A stretch of DNA of 64,000 nt. Origin: Glossina fuscipes (lineage: Eukaryota > Arthropoda > Insecta > Diptera > Glossinidae). Below, piece by piece: positions 45,426 to 58,879 of this stretch. The DNA is taken from contig NW_023998453.1 of assembly GCF_014805625.2 (NCBI RefSeq), forward strand, positions 1,136,921 through 1,200,920, read 5' to 3'. Position numbers and translations under genes: made by a program. The stretch's first letter is position 1. The number at the start of each line of letters is the position of its first letter. A model generated the notes under the pieces. It was not told the DNA's origin. It did not search any database and worked only from the letters and a program-made list of their open reading frames with translations.

Positions 45426-48400
45426 ACCACAAATACATACTTTTAAAGGTGTGGATACGGAAACTTATGCGAGAAATATATTTTTTATATCCCTAAATAT
45501 GCAAAAAGGATATATTTCTTTTATATATACAACGGCCGTCCTCTTCATTTTATGGGTTAAAAAATATATTGTGTAAGTTAAAAACTTGAAACCTTCAGAT
45601 ACAAAATATGGCGATAATTATTGCCAAATGTCAGTGTATGTTGGGTATGAATTGAGTGAAAATAGGATTTCTAGTCTTCTATTTCACTATCTTCATAAAC
45701 GCGGAACAAATTAAGTCAGATTTTTGGAATAAAATGCTCTCCACCCTCTGCTGATGAGGGATGAGGATAAACAATCATTTTCAACAATTTCTTTTTTCAA
45801 TGTATATTTATGCATCTATCCCTTATAATCGCTAAAAAGTATCACTTGTTAGAATTATACATTTCCCATTAAAGTCCTCATGTAGTTAGCCATCGCTGCA
45901 GACATTTACAGAAATTGATTCACTGCTTTATATACACACTTGTACACATACTTATCTTAGATTAGGTTCATTCAAAATTATACATAAAAAAAACGGAGTT
46001 TTCTTGATTTTATTTTCGCTTTCGAACCAAAAGTATTATATTAAAAAGAATGAGGTTAACCTCCAAAGTTCATGTGTTAAAAAGTAGAACATATTCTTCT
46101 TCCTAATTAATAACCAAAGTACAGAAAACTTACAGTACCTAGGATAATGCAGACTATTATCAATGACTTATAAGCTATAGCAGCTTTTCTTTGGACGTTT
46201 AACAAATCCATGTAATTGTAATGCAAAAATCATATCGGTCACGGGGTTACGAAAAAGTTTGACCACTTTTGAAGGGATGGATAGAAAATCTATAATAAAA
46301 TCCAGAATGTTTTCTTTTCCGACTTTAAAGAGCAGTAGATGCAGTTGGTTAATCCATTCATTGGTAAATTGCATTAAGTTGTTAGTTAGTGGAAGAAAAG
46401 TGTATATATAGAATATGCACAGACTGCGATAGTAGAAAAGAATATGAAATGAAAAATTCTGATAGAAATGTCTTCTAACGGAGACTTGATGTTCTTTCTT
46501 CTTCTTGAAAGGATATCGAAATATTCCCTTCAATTCAAATAACAATATTTAATTTTCATTTACTAGCTCTTATTAAGTACTCACAAGCAGAAGGAATGCA
46601 ATAACATATAATGAGAAATAATTTCATTTGAAGAAAAAAATATCCATCAATTTCCTTAGAGAATAATTGCATTTGATTTTCATATTTCATGTAAGAACAA
46701 ATAACAGTCTCTCCATCCACTCGTAAAGATGTACACAAACAGTATAATTATGTTTTCTTAATGAACACTAGAAAAATTTATTTATGTTTACAAATCCTAA
46801 TTTTGCTTGATAGAGTTTAGTCTACACGCTCACAAGTTCGTACACAAATAGTTCAATTTACTGTATGCCTTAAGAAAAAAATTCATGGCATTTTTCATAA
46901 AACCTTCAATAAATACTTCTCTTATTTTAAATAAATTTTATTAAATTAAAATCATCTTGCCAATTGATAGTCTTTTAGTATTTTTCTAGCGAAATTATTA
47001 TGCTGCTTAAAGCAACTGTTTTCCACGCCACTCTTTTGAAGTCGATCTTACAACGCAGGCCGATACGCGATGACGTCGAGTCCGGCCCACTTCCTTGTTC
47101 TAGCTCCCGGAGTTATATAAAAATTAGATTTGCCCCATTGACGAAAAAAATTGGCCACTTCCGAGCAAGGTACTGAAAAGCCGCAAAGTCCGTACCGATT
47201 AGGTGGTTGCATCAAAATTTCTTAGCTAAAGTCTCTTAATTTTCGTCGAATCATCAAAGATATGTTTGCGCAGGCATTGTTATGACGGAAGGCGGCATAT
47301 TTCCTATTCCGGTTAACTCCCGATAATTTACATTAATTGAACGATTTAATCGCATCGTTTGTTATTAGTTCTTTACAATATAGATTGAAGGGTAAATTGT
47401 CTGCCCAGTTTGCAACACGTTATGTTCTACAATGCCGTTCCAATCTCCCCATTAGCTTACGTGGTGAGAATTCTGACTTTGTCACAGCAGCAATGCGAAG
47501 ATGTAATTTCGGTCCAAACTATCGCGCTGTTTTTCGCATTCACCTTTATGCTAAGCCAAAGTAATTCTGCTAAGAATTGTGGCTCATTTTTAAAATATTA
47601 TTCTCCAAGAGATCAAAATCGATATCCAAACAATTCTTAGTTTCGTAAACGGTGATAGTGTTCTCTACTTATTTACTAGTTCTTCGATGTATGTATGTGT
47701 ATTTTCTTAATTAGTAAAACCCGAAGATTGGTTAGGCGAGAAAAAAATCACCAGAGTACACGATCGTTCCGTACGAAACAACATGACATTGATAATGAAG
47801 AAAACAGGAAAGAAAGGGAATAAGTAAATATTCAACTAATCGGAAAAGATTTATTATTGGATATTGTTTTTCCAACTACAAAGAAATAATGGTAGAGGTT
47901 ACTTATTCGCCGTTGCCAGGGAAAGAGTGATACGTCATCTGCCTGTCCTGGAGTAATTTTCTGCGACTGAAACTCTCTCTTGTTGACTTTGCTTGTAATA
48001 CATTTTTCGCGACGAAAAACAATCTATGTATTGAAGATGACTCGATATCATGGCAGCTGAAACAGGCAAAGATCTCCCCGCTCTTCGAAAACGTAATCGT
48101 AAGGAAACCAAGGAAAAAATGCAGTTGACAATCCAAACTAAAGCACTTTCCGATCACACACAGCCAAAGAAGACAAAATATTCGCGGCAAGAATTAGCTT
48201 AGAGTTTTTGACTTACGGTTGCTAAATACTGTTCACAAACTTTTACATAACTAGCGTTCTAGACCAATGTAACAAAACGAAGGAGAAAGGGCGGTCAACC
48301 GTTAACAGTTAGGATTTTGAGCCGATTCAAGCCACTTGTAATCGAAGACAACGTTCGCTGCTTAGAATAGTCGCGAGATATGAAAAATGGTATCCGTAAG

Positions 48401-49735
48401 TTAACATAAAAGAATGATTGAGTCGGAAAAAAATACTCTCTCATAGCCCAATTGCGTCTAGAAGAAGAGCCCATATAACATGAATGGAAAAGAATGCTTA
48501 GCCGAAAATTGAAGTCGGTGTACGAGATTTTTTTTATGATTGCTAAATTTTTAGCCCACACCCCTGTGATTATTCATTCCTTTATCATCTTATTCTTTAA
48601 AGTCGTTAAGATTAAGAGTGCATCATTAGTAACGAAAATGAATGGATGAATGAAATGAATACGATTAACTGTAAGATTCATTTGCTTCAGCCAATACGAT
48701 AAATTAAAATAAAATATGATCCTTTTCTTCTCTAATTCCCTATGCACTTGCACTTTGTTTGTTAAGGTAAATAGCTTTTTATAGTTGATTTATCCAGCAA
48801 ATATCTAAAGTATATTATCTTGACTTTCGGATTATAATAATAAACTTGAAGATGAAAAATTATTCATGACAAATTTACATTAATTAAATTTCCAAGCTCA
48901 TTAAGTTCATTTAGTTGCTCTTTTCTTTCTTTTTTGTATGTTATCTTAGTTTTATCATACTTGCCGATAAGCATAGGTCAAGTTTGTCAAATGTTTGTGA
49001 CCCATAAGAAGATATATTGGCAACAACAACTGTTCACCTATATCCCTCGATTTCATTTATTAAAATCTTACCAAAGCAAAGCATGAAGCAAAAAACAAAA
49101 AGCTAGCAAGACCTTCGAAGCATTTATTGTTAGTGAGCCGATCACTTCGGAACAAATTACTTACATAATTCGTAAAAGTTTTTGAATCATAGGACTTTTT
49201 TTTCAATTAGTCATGAAGCCAGAGTTGAAGCGAAAAATTTGAAAGATGCAAGAAACTAATCGGACTGCGGAGCAAAGAGTTAGGAGGCATGGAAATATGC
49301 GATGAGAGTGGGATGCGAAAGTTCTAGCAAACGCTGTAGGACGATAGAGAGGATTTTGGGGTTTGCCATGAAGAAGAGATTAGGAAAAACGAGAACAAAA
49401 CAAAAATGTGAGTTATTCACTTGACTATTAAAATCTAACACAACCACTAGAGATTGCTCACAAAGAAAGGCCAACCTGTACTTCACTACTAAGCTAACAT
49501 TACGCGCAGCTATATGAACTTTAACATTCACAAACAAGAAAAAGAAGAAAGGAAAGAAAATGACCTCCTCGATTAACTCTAAAAACCCGTAACCCTGAAA
49601 AACACCCTGGTATTAGCGAAGAGATAGATGATACCCTTGGATAACTGTGTTTGTTAACGAATATTATGTAGTGTAGTGTTACGATTGTGCATCTGAGCAC
49701 ATGACAATGGAAGTTAAATGAAAATATTTACTTAC
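45426..49735. other. Gene-poor stretch around a mariner remnant
   Basis: Besides the mariner fragment at 47160-47480 I see no exon. The 125-codon minus frame at 46168-46545 has no recognisable motif and runs through A-rich low complexity. Confidence 0.45.
47160..47480 (-). pseudogene. Degenerate mariner transposase, catalytic part
   Basis: Minus-strand frames give WGDWNGIVEHNVLQTGQTI, then VNRNRKYAAFRHNNA and SLMIRRKLRDFS. They line up with the mariner pattern WxDWxGxxYYELLxxGQT, then NRKGVVFHHDNA and SLxxRxKL. Several frameshifts and stops. A different mariner lineage from the copy at 1681. Confidence 0.65.
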
Positions 49736-50213
49736 TAATTGTAGCAGCAGGAGCTTGTTGAGCGTTTGTAACCATGAATTACAACAACAATATATTGATC
49801 GAGTCGTACACTTTTCATCCATTTTTTAATGTTAAACTGCCTCGTCTGCTAAAATACAGGTGACTGCATAAATACTGTTGAACTATTCGTGCATGTATTT
49901 CTTTTAACTTAAACGATACTTGATGCTGGTAATAACACTCGTAGCAAGGCTCATAAGCCATAACATTTATCAAAGCAGACAGTAACTAAGCGACAAGTAC
50001 ATTATTTTTTATCAAACTAAAAAACTGAAATACAATAACTAAATAACTGAATAAGAAAAATTCTCGTAACTCGTGATTTCTTGCTTCTTGCTAAACTAAG
50101 CACAAAACATTTTACACATAATAAAAAATTTACAATTTAATATTTATTTATTTATGTGAGAATCCGTTTTCGAAATTTTCTCTGCCATTAACGAAACAAT
50201 GCGGAAATGGAAT
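49736..50213 (-). other. Candidate non-coding 5' UTR exon, possibly Oamb
   Basis: On the minus strand this 478-base block has an acceptor (TTTATTTGCAG at 50214-50224) with a branch-point-like CTAAT about 20 bases upstream, and a strong donor (A|GTAAGTAAAT at 49735). It has stops in all frames and reads like an untranslated exon. Near its 3' end an ATG at 49775 opens MVTNAQQAPAATI, which would run across the junction and stop three codons into the first Oamb coding exon if spliced there directly. Assignment to Oamb rests only on strand, position and lack of another gene; it could belong to something else or be chance. Confidence 0.35.
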
Positions 50214-53200
50214 CTGCAAATAAAAAAATCAATTAGAAAATATTAATAAAATTAAAAATAATTAAGGGGAGAGAGAACACATGCAAATATCAAAAATTAT
50301 TATTATTTCCTTAACATAATAAAATTTAATTATATACGTTTAGCAAGTGCAAAAATAATAAATAAATGTTTTCATTGCCAACCAAGAGCAAGCACTTGCA
50401 TGGGCACTAACAACTAGAACATAGGCATGAGGGAATGCCTCGACGGTGTGAACATTGTTGAGCTGCATTTAGTTTTCAGATCAGTTTCAAAAAAAACCTG
50501 TTGTAAGCTTATATATAGGACGACACTTAAAGCCTATAGCAATCAATAGCAGGTAACGGTCTAGAATTTGACAAAAGTATTCCAAAAGCCAGTGAAATTT
50601 AAGCAAAAAAATGAACATGGATAACCATAGAATATGTCGACAAAAGATATAAATCTACAACTTACAACCGATAGTAGGCTCTGACCTGAAAGTTGATAGC
50701 GAAATTTTCTCGAGGTAATCCAAAGTTCAGAGTAGAAATGATTCCCAGATACGTCATCTCATCAACCTATGGTTGACAAAAAGACAGAGAGAAAGAGAGA
50801 GAGAGAAAGAGAGGGAGAGACGGAAAGAGAGAGACTCGAAATTCTTCCCCTTTGGCACAGAGAGAGAGAGAGCGTAACTAGAGAGTTTCTCATTTTCAAG
50901 TTTTAGACAACCGTATAAGTTATGGTAATGCAATGTAAGAACAGATCCTTTTTTTGCAGTTTTGAATGGTTGGAATTCTAGAAATTGTACAAAGGCCTTT
51001 TTGGAGGGGTTTTCTTTTCTCATTTAATTCGAACGAAAATGTTGTTGAATTGTGACGAGGGATGAAAATGTACTCATTGCAATCCGACGAATGAACTTCG
51101 ATTTTAAAATCTATTGTGCAGTGCACTTAAAGTCAACTCAGAAAATCAAGGGGACCGTCATTGTGGAACGCTACCTATTGGTAGCGTTTTTGATATTGGT
51201 AGAATTTCTATTGAAACTGACGAAAAAATTTTCCTGACCAAGAAAAAAGTACTCCGACGTTCGTCCTTATATTGCAAAATCTGTTCGTGAGATATTACCG
51301 GCATTCGAGTGGAATGCACAGATTATAATGCGAACATGTTCTTAGCGGGACTTGGAAAATTAGCTTAAGTCGCTCTTAAAAGTAAACCGAACGTATAATT
51401 CAGGATAATTCTGTCAATAACTTCGCACATGTGTAATGAAAGATTTGTTACAATCATATCAACGTCTTTGCATCTTTATAAGCGATAAAGCCTTTGTATT
51501 TTAAAGCCTCTGTCATTTTCAAAAATTTTCGAAATGTTTATTTTCCATCTTTGCTAGAAAACGATTTCATAAATATCTCATAGCTGAATTTTGCAGTCAA
51601 GGGCTTCACAATAGCGCAGGAAATACTAAGAAAGATGCAGCTTCCAGAGGAAAGAGATTAAAGTATTAAATAATGGGAGTGAAGACGTCTAATGAGTACA
51701 TTTTAAAACTACAAATAATCCAAAGTCGATTAGTTAAGTATTAGTAAAAAGCAAAGTTGAAGGAGCAAATTTAGACGCAAAGCGGAGCCGACACTACCTA
51801 AGTAAATCAAATTTTTAACCAATTAAGCGCGTTGACCGCTATAGCGATATACTCCTATATTCGTTACAGAGAAAGCAGAGTATGTGTGTAATATGATTAT
51901 GAGATTGTAATGATAAAATTTTATGAAGAAATCCTAGAAGAATGGATGGATGGATAATAACGCATATATTCTTTACGTACAGCTAATTGGTTAAGTGGCT
52001 GGTTACTTCGGCAGACTAATTTCGCTTAATTTTGCGAAGTCCATGCAAAGGAATAAATAAGTGCAAGAAGTTAAATTCGTATTTAACTAGCAAGGACACC
52101 TAACCCGAGTTCCGTAGACACCCCGATAGAGCTCTGTTAGACTAGGAAACGTGGAACATTTTTGTGCCCACCACATGAATCTATTTGAAAATAGCTCTTA
52201 AAGAAGCTAAACGAATTCAAATTCTGTTTATAGGAACTATTTTTAACAAACTTTTGAAATTTGTTATGCTAGCGAAAAATGTCTATCGAAAAATCTCAAA
52301 ATTTGAGAGTCTAGTGCGGTCAAACTAGAGAATGTTACCAATATTCGTGAATCTGCAAGAAAACACCTGTCGAATGAGCAAACTTTTCTTTGAGGAACAA
52401 GTATTTATATAAAGGTATTATTATATAAGGTAGAGTTTACAGACCTCTGTTAAGGGAAATGGTAGGCACTCTTGGAAAAATATGCGTGTACGAGAAATAC
52501 TTTATGAATAACTAATTTATTTATATAATAAAAGGTAAACTTTTAAAATCGATCATTAACTCGCCCGTCTGTGCAGATGTATGCCAGCTTAACAAGCAGA
52601 TTGGCAAACACCCGCAATTAATTATCCTAAGTATCTTACTCGGACTTAAAAAAAAAAAAAAGAAAAAAAATATTCTCTACAAGGACCATTTTGCTTTTCC
52701 CTGTACATAAGGAGAAATTTTTCTCTTATTGTGTTCACTTTTTCATTAAACGATCAATCAACAGCATTATTGCATGTATAAGGGTTTTTTTTTTTTTTTT
52801 TTTTGTTTAAACTTAATTGCTTGCTTTTTCTTTTTACTCGTGCTGGTATTAACTTTTCCTTTCCATACATATTCCATTCAATACGCATTTTATTCGCTCC
52901 GTGCCGGATGCTATGTGGGTTAACTAAGTAAAGCATTTAAGTATTATGAAAACAGATTTTATTAAGTATTTCTCTTACATTGCTGCACATACATACTTGT
53001 ATAAACGTACAAAACGTACAATACGTATACAACATGTACAGATGTACATGTATTTAGTATTCTGCCTGCCACTTAACATTGTTAACATTGCCATGTGTAC
53101 ATTTGTTTATGCGTTTATTGTTCTAATTGCTTAACGTGCTGTTAAAATAAAAAAAGGCATTTACGAAGAGATTCTCTCTTCATTTGTAAAATGAAATAAC

Positions 53201-53828
53201 TGATATTAAAGTATATAGTTATAAAAAGAAAATGAATGAAAATAATCAAGACTATGCATTATTATGCAATTTCCTCCAGGGATCACGATTAGTCGAAATT
53301 TATTCCTCACTTTTATATATATTCAAATACAATTGTAATAATTTTTCTTATATTATAGATAAGATTCGACATATAATATGTAATATATAATAGTTGAAAA
53401 TATATACCAAGAATAGTAGTGTCCATCAAAACAGATTCGAAGAAATAGTTGCTATCCAACTAATTCGAAAATTCAATCCAAGTGTTTGATTGGTATTCTA
53501 TTGAAATGAGTACAAAATATTCGCTACACATTTTCAACAAATAAAACAAATTTCCTATGCGAGGACTTTTGAAAGCTGCTTGCAAGCATAAAGTCATGGA
53601 CTCATCTAAACGATGTTTAGTTATTGCAATGAGGCGAATGAGGTCCATGTGCTAAATTTCAGATCAATCAGTAACCAGTTCACTACAGTTCAATATTTTC
53701 ATACGATGACTGTACGTCATGAAATGAAGAACAATTTCAAGTCTTGAGTGCATAACCAAAAGAAATTTTTTTATAAGAGGATTAAAGTAATTTGCAAACA
53801 TTAGCTACAGAATTTTATTTTTCTATTC
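50214..53828. other. Gene-poor stretch upstream of the candidate 5' exon
   Basis: Holds the GA tract at 50783, A or T runs near 52652 and 52784, and nothing else I can identify. A first exon for a minus-strand transcript could lie here or beyond but is not visible. Confidence 0.4.
50783..50872. repeat. GA microsatellite with a shared 24-base insert
   Basis: GA tract interrupted at 50837-50860 by CGAAATTCTTCCCCTTTGGC followed by ACAG, which recurs beside the GA tract at 57692. Confidence 0.85.
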
Positions 53829-54034
53829 ACTCAGGGCATGTCTCCTATTTTTGTAACAGAGTGACGACCAGAAAGGGGAAGTATCAAAGAAAGGCAAAGG
53901 TATAGGGAGGCAGCCGCAGCCCAACCGATTGAACACTCACTGTAGCTAAGACCAAAGTAAACTCCAGCGCATTCAGATTTGAACCTACAAATATTGACTT
54001 GTTAGTCTTGGTTCTTACCTACTCTAGCGGGCGA
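53829..54034 (-). repeat. SINE-like family A, near full-length
   Basis: On the minus strand: TAGAGTAGGTAAG (A box), GTAGGTTCAAATCTG (B box), GGAGTTTACTTTGGTCTTAG, then CTCCCTATACC and GTTACAAAAATAGGAGACAT. It aligns through its whole length with the plus-strand copy at 16614. Confidence 0.75.
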
Positions 54035-55734
54035 GGAGATTATTTGATTTGGGACTTTTTGCAGCATTTGAGAAATGACTAGCGAGGGCAACGACTGAGA
54101 ATCTCATGCTAATTCAAATTTGGCGTTATTACGCTTAAATTTTTCCTTTCTCTATACAACCGCAAACCTAGAGGATATGAAATGCTTATGAATCTCCTTA
54201 GAGAACTTTTCATCTGTCCGAAAATATGGTTTACATTTCGATATGTATATATATATTTTTATATTGTATATATATATTTTTCCCCCGGTAAATATCATTG
54301 CTACAAAACGAGCCAAAGTATTATATTCAGGCAGAGTCAATCATTAAGGTATTGTCGTCTCTTCATAAATAGGAAAATCAACCATACGTTTGGACATTTT
54401 TTCACCTTATTATTACCCTGCGCTGTTTTAAATTAAGCCTTTAGTTTCACTATTTTCAGTGCAATAAATATTTTACCTCCTTGTCGTCTTGAATTATCTT
54501 TCGTTGGCTAAAAGATAAGCTGCTGATTACAATTGAATATTAATTGGAAACTGATTTGATTACTATCTAATTTTAGTTGAAGCCAATATTTTCAATTAAT
54601 TCTTTATAAATTTCCTAAAATATTCAAATCCAATATGAATTTGCCCTTAGGGCATTTACCACAATCCACATACATCTGAGAACACATTTCATTTCAGTTG
54701 ATGATGTGTTTCAAATAAAACCGCAACAGTGTCCATTACTTGTCTGAGCTACGGTCATAACTAAAATTAATTACGTAAAGTATAAGTTGATTACGCCTTG
54801 ATTGTGTGAGGTGATTTGAGGTATTTGCTTTTTCCTATTTTCATATGTGTACGTATTTTTACGTAAAACTAACATTGAGGTAACACCACAACCCGACTGA
54901 CTCCCAAATTTTTGCTTTTGGATAATTAATATCGTCATTCATAGGGCAAAATAACAAATATCTACAAATAAATGTCACAGAACAACATATTTCGCAAGAC
55001 GGCAGAGTAAAGCAAAGCCTAACTATAAAGTAAATGTCACATAAAATATTAGCGTGTGCCTGTGCGTCGGCTCGTCCGCCGTATGCGTGTGCGCGTCCAC
55101 TTAGTCTTATTTATTACCAAGAATATAAATATGTACATTTTATTACTTTTTGTGTATAATAACTTTGGGCATTTCGTAAGAAGGATTTTTCTTTATTTTT
55201 TTTCAAAAGGAATGCATAAATAACTGATATGATACCATGAAGTGTGTAACACCCAGATATTTGATCAGTAAATATGTAACTATTTTTGGAAAATTAAAAA
55301 AAGAAAGAAAAAAAATTTTGCCTTTTCTTCAACCAGTATAGGTGGAACAGATTAATGGAATCGATCTTCAAGATCGGTTGTTAAATTTTAAAATGGTGGC
55401 AGTTAAGAAAAGAAGAAGACATTAAAACTCTAAACTCAGTTAAGGCCAACAATTCAATACTCCAAGTCTCCTTGGTTAATACATCTACTCATAAAAGGCT
55501 TAAGATTGTATTTTATTGATACTTAAGGGCTTAATTTTTATTAGATAGCTTATATTACATCGCGAGAAGCTAGCAAAATATACCTACGTTTTCCAAATTT
55601 AATCCCGGAAAAATATGTCAAATAATTATCTTTTACCAATAATAAAACACTAAAACCTAATCCTCTTTGCCATATAGAAACTAATTTCTCCACTTAAGTT
55701 GTTTTAACTTTTATAAAATCCTTAAAGACCTTTT
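54035..55734. other. Gene-poor stretch with a short GC-rich block
   Basis: Mostly AT-rich; a 50-base GC-rich block at 55051-55100 (TGTGCGTCGGCTCGTCCGCC) stands out and could mark a promoter, but no core-promoter motif is clear. Confidence 0.35.
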
Positions 55735-56100
55735 GGCCTAGCATTGTTATGATGGACGACGACACCTTTTTTCCCGATCAATTAATTGTATTCACTGTCG
55801 GGAGTAAGAAGTGAAAACGATCTGACGGGTCAGGCTCGAAAAGCTTATAAAACACGATTTTCTTCCCGTTCCTCCAAAATGCAAGTCGTTACCATACGTG
55901 GCGTCAATGTGGGTTTTGTCACCGTCTATGCAATGTCATGTATCTTGGACTAAGACTTTTTCCGCATACGAATGTCGTATGCGATCGGCTTTCCATTGCC
56001 ACCCCCTACTCATTCAATTTCCTTAAAAACTTATTGGTTTCGTTTCGTTTTAGCACCGATTCACAGATATTAATTGGGTCCATTGTATTCTTCCCTGCCT
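55735..56100 (-). pseudogene. Degenerate mariner transposase, central part
   Basis: Minus-strand pieces in order: NICESVLKRNETNKFLRKL, TVTKPTLTPRMVT, FYKLFEPDPSD and KKGVVVHHNNARPKG. They match the mariner order ICxSLLKRNE, TVAKPGLTPRKV, YELLPxGQT and RKGVVFHHDNARPH. Interrupted by stops and frameshifts. Confidence 0.65.
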
Positions 56101-57691
56101 CTTGTCCTGGTGTCCTTGACCTCATGCAAATACTTTACAGCTATTTTTTTTTTTGGTTAATGCTTAGTTCTCTAACCATGGTAATGAAATTGAAATTTTG
56201 TAGTTTTCCTAATTTTTTTGAAGAATTTCATCGACTTTACCAATTATCTGAGAACGAGAGCGCGACATGTCTGTAACATCGAAATTTCCAAAGACAGGAA
56301 CACTCTGCTGACTTTGCTAACGGATCTTCACAATAAACATCAGGAATGTTTTCTAAGTTGACTGCCGTGCGCTTCTACAGTTGCATTTGATCGAGATGAC
56401 ATTATTACAAAGTTGCGAGACTTTAACGCAATTTATTAGGAAAAACGTGACAAAACTTTCCACAAACCTTTTTAAATAGCTCATGCTATTTCTATTAGTA
56501 GGCTCGATACTTTTTATAATGCCTAATGTAGACAACGCATCAAAACCGATCAAAATTGTAACGCGAAGGGAAAACAATATTCTGTGCAAGCTATTGTTCC
56601 CTTTCTTCTTCATTGTTCTTCCTTATGTCACAAGTGAGCAATTATCTATTTCACTTAACACTTTTCTTTATCTTTCCTTAATTTTATTTGTGCAGTTAAA
56701 ATAATGAAAAGTACTTTAAAAGTCGAACATAATTACAAGCACACATATCGTCACTTGCATATTGAATGCATTCACTTACGGGCTTTATAGGGACTTTAAA
56801 TAAATATATCGCAATACATAATGATATGTGAAAGACAGTCAATATCTTCTCGAAAGTTAATGGAATCTTCAACTTCTCTTTTTTACTCTCTTTCTTTAAT
56901 AAAAGCCATTACAATATAACTGCATAGGGGATGTAATAAAAAAATTTTAAAAAAAATTATAACTAAAAGTTTCTCTTTTTTTTCTTCGTTTAAAGATCCT
57001 GCATAAAAGGTACGGCAACCGAATGTCAAGACTGACGTAAAGTGCTATTAAATGACAAACAAACTTCAAAGCAATCAAGTTGAGTAAACTTTATTATATT
57101 TGTTTTTGCTATGAGAGTTTTTCGAATCACTTTTGAATGGAAGAGAAGTAAGCATAAGAAGAGTAGAAGAGTAGAGAGAGATTTTTAATGAAAAGTTCTT
57201 TGCCGTTTTTTCCTTTAAGAAAAGATAGCGAAAAATAAGAAACTGAGCCTCGGGTAGCGAAACCTGAATATTTCCTATCTTAAGCGGATAGATAAAAGTC
57301 GCTATTTTACATGTATTCCTTGGCGTGATATATTTCAGGAAACCTTTGTAAAGAAATTTACCTAGAAATCCCCTATAGCTGTAAAGTTTTATAGATCAAT
57401 GCAGTAAAATTAAAATGTTTTCTATTTTTTTCCATTTCATGAGCTTTCATGCGCGTGAATTGAGAGAATGATGGCCCTTTAAAAGATACGGACCTGTGTA
57501 AAGAAAACATTTTCTGGACTTTAGTTGTCTGCTTCAAGTTTTCTGTAAGGCTAGCAGTTCGAACAAGAGACGGAAAGGAACAGAAGAATTTTGATCCAAA
57601 TAGCGTATATTTTATGGGTCATACCGAGTGGAACGGACGTTTGGATGTTGTTAGGCGGTAAAAGGTTTTCTCCAACTACCTGTTGCTCTTG

Positions 57692-57742
57692 GAAGAGAGA
57701 GAGAGATAGTGATAGATATATAAATAGATAGATAGATAGATG

Positions 57743-57793
<51 letters not shown>

Positions 57794-57840
57794 ATATCGC
57801 CTGAAAAAGCCCCAATCGAAATTCTTCCGCTTAGGAACAG
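57692..57840. repeat. GA/GATA microsatellite with the same flanking motif
   Basis: GA and GATA units to 57790, then at 57817-57840 CGAAATTCTTCCGCTTAGGA followed by ACAG, matching 50837-50860. It suggests both tracts are tails of the same repeat. Confidence 0.85.
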
Positions 57841-58010
57841 CTGCTTACTGACGGTTGACAGAGTGTCTCGCCCGGGAATATTTTTGTATGGATCCAAGGG
57901 AATGTTATGAGAATCAAGCTCTTTGGAATATCGCTTAGTAAAGCCAAGCGCTGGCATAGCTTTGTTAATGGGGAGTTCAATGTGCAGATATAACGTTCTC
58001 AATTTTTGTG
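57790..58010 (-). pseudogene. Non-LTR retrotransposon reverse-transcriptase fragment
   Basis: A minus-strand open frame reads YLHIELPINKAMPALGFTKR then YSKEL and TLSTVSKQLFL. This resembles the segment after the catalytic core of jockey/I-type reverse transcriptases (HIxxxVxKAMxALGFIKRxSKEF, then a VQKQFLLF element). The region between is altered. The frame then runs into a GA microsatellite, which gives a spurious Leu-Ser repeat. Confidence 0.5.
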
Positions 58011-58879
58011 AATAAATAATATACTCAGTAGAAAATGAATTTCCCCTTGAGAAGAACAACTTTTTGCATAGTTTTCGATTTAGTGTCACAAAATTAAATA
58101 ACCGCCATTTAATTATGTTGTTTGGATCGATTTGAAGGAGACAGGAGTGCGAAGTATCGAGGCGAAGGAAAAGAGCAACTTAACATCATCCGCTTACATC
58201 AGGAAAGGGGTTGTTATAATCACGGACGAGATATCGTCAATATAGAAAAGAAATAGCAAAGGGTTTAAGCGACTACGTTGAGAAACGTTTCACATCTTGG
58301 TGAATTCATCGGGGATGAAGGATTTGAAAAGAACTTTAGAACGATCTTTTCCGAAGTCAAATGACTTTTGGTTGTCTTCTTGCCTATGCAATGCTGGGAG
58401 ATGATCAGCCGAATAACTTACAATAATTAATTGGAAACAACAAGTGTGACTACCATATTGTGTTCCACTGTTAAAGGTTAAGAATTTATTTAAAATTTAG
58501 GTTTTTAATGTCTTTAAGAAAGCAGGCTGAGGTCTTTAATAAAAATGACATAATTATGGACATTTTTGAAATCAAACAGTCCAAGAGGGAACCGTTATAG
58601 TACAAATAGTTAATTTTTTTATCAAACGATTTAATAGAGAACTGTCAACCCGTGTACCGTGTCCGTGTACATCTTGGCTCAAGCCACAGGTCAAAATTTT
58701 CGAAATAGTTTGCTGAATTTTGATTCAATGACAAGTTTTTTGCAACAAGATCAACGCTACTGAAAATCAATTCAATCTGTTGGATCGCCATGTGTTGAAG
58801 ACCATTTAGTTCATCAAACTTGTCCAAATGATTTTTTATTTCGCATTGAATAACTAGCAAGACCCATATAAGAGATTTA

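Noticed and set aside
46168..46545. 125-codon minus-strand frame
   Set aside because: Includes a poly-Lys stretch from an A-rich run and no domain; probably chance.
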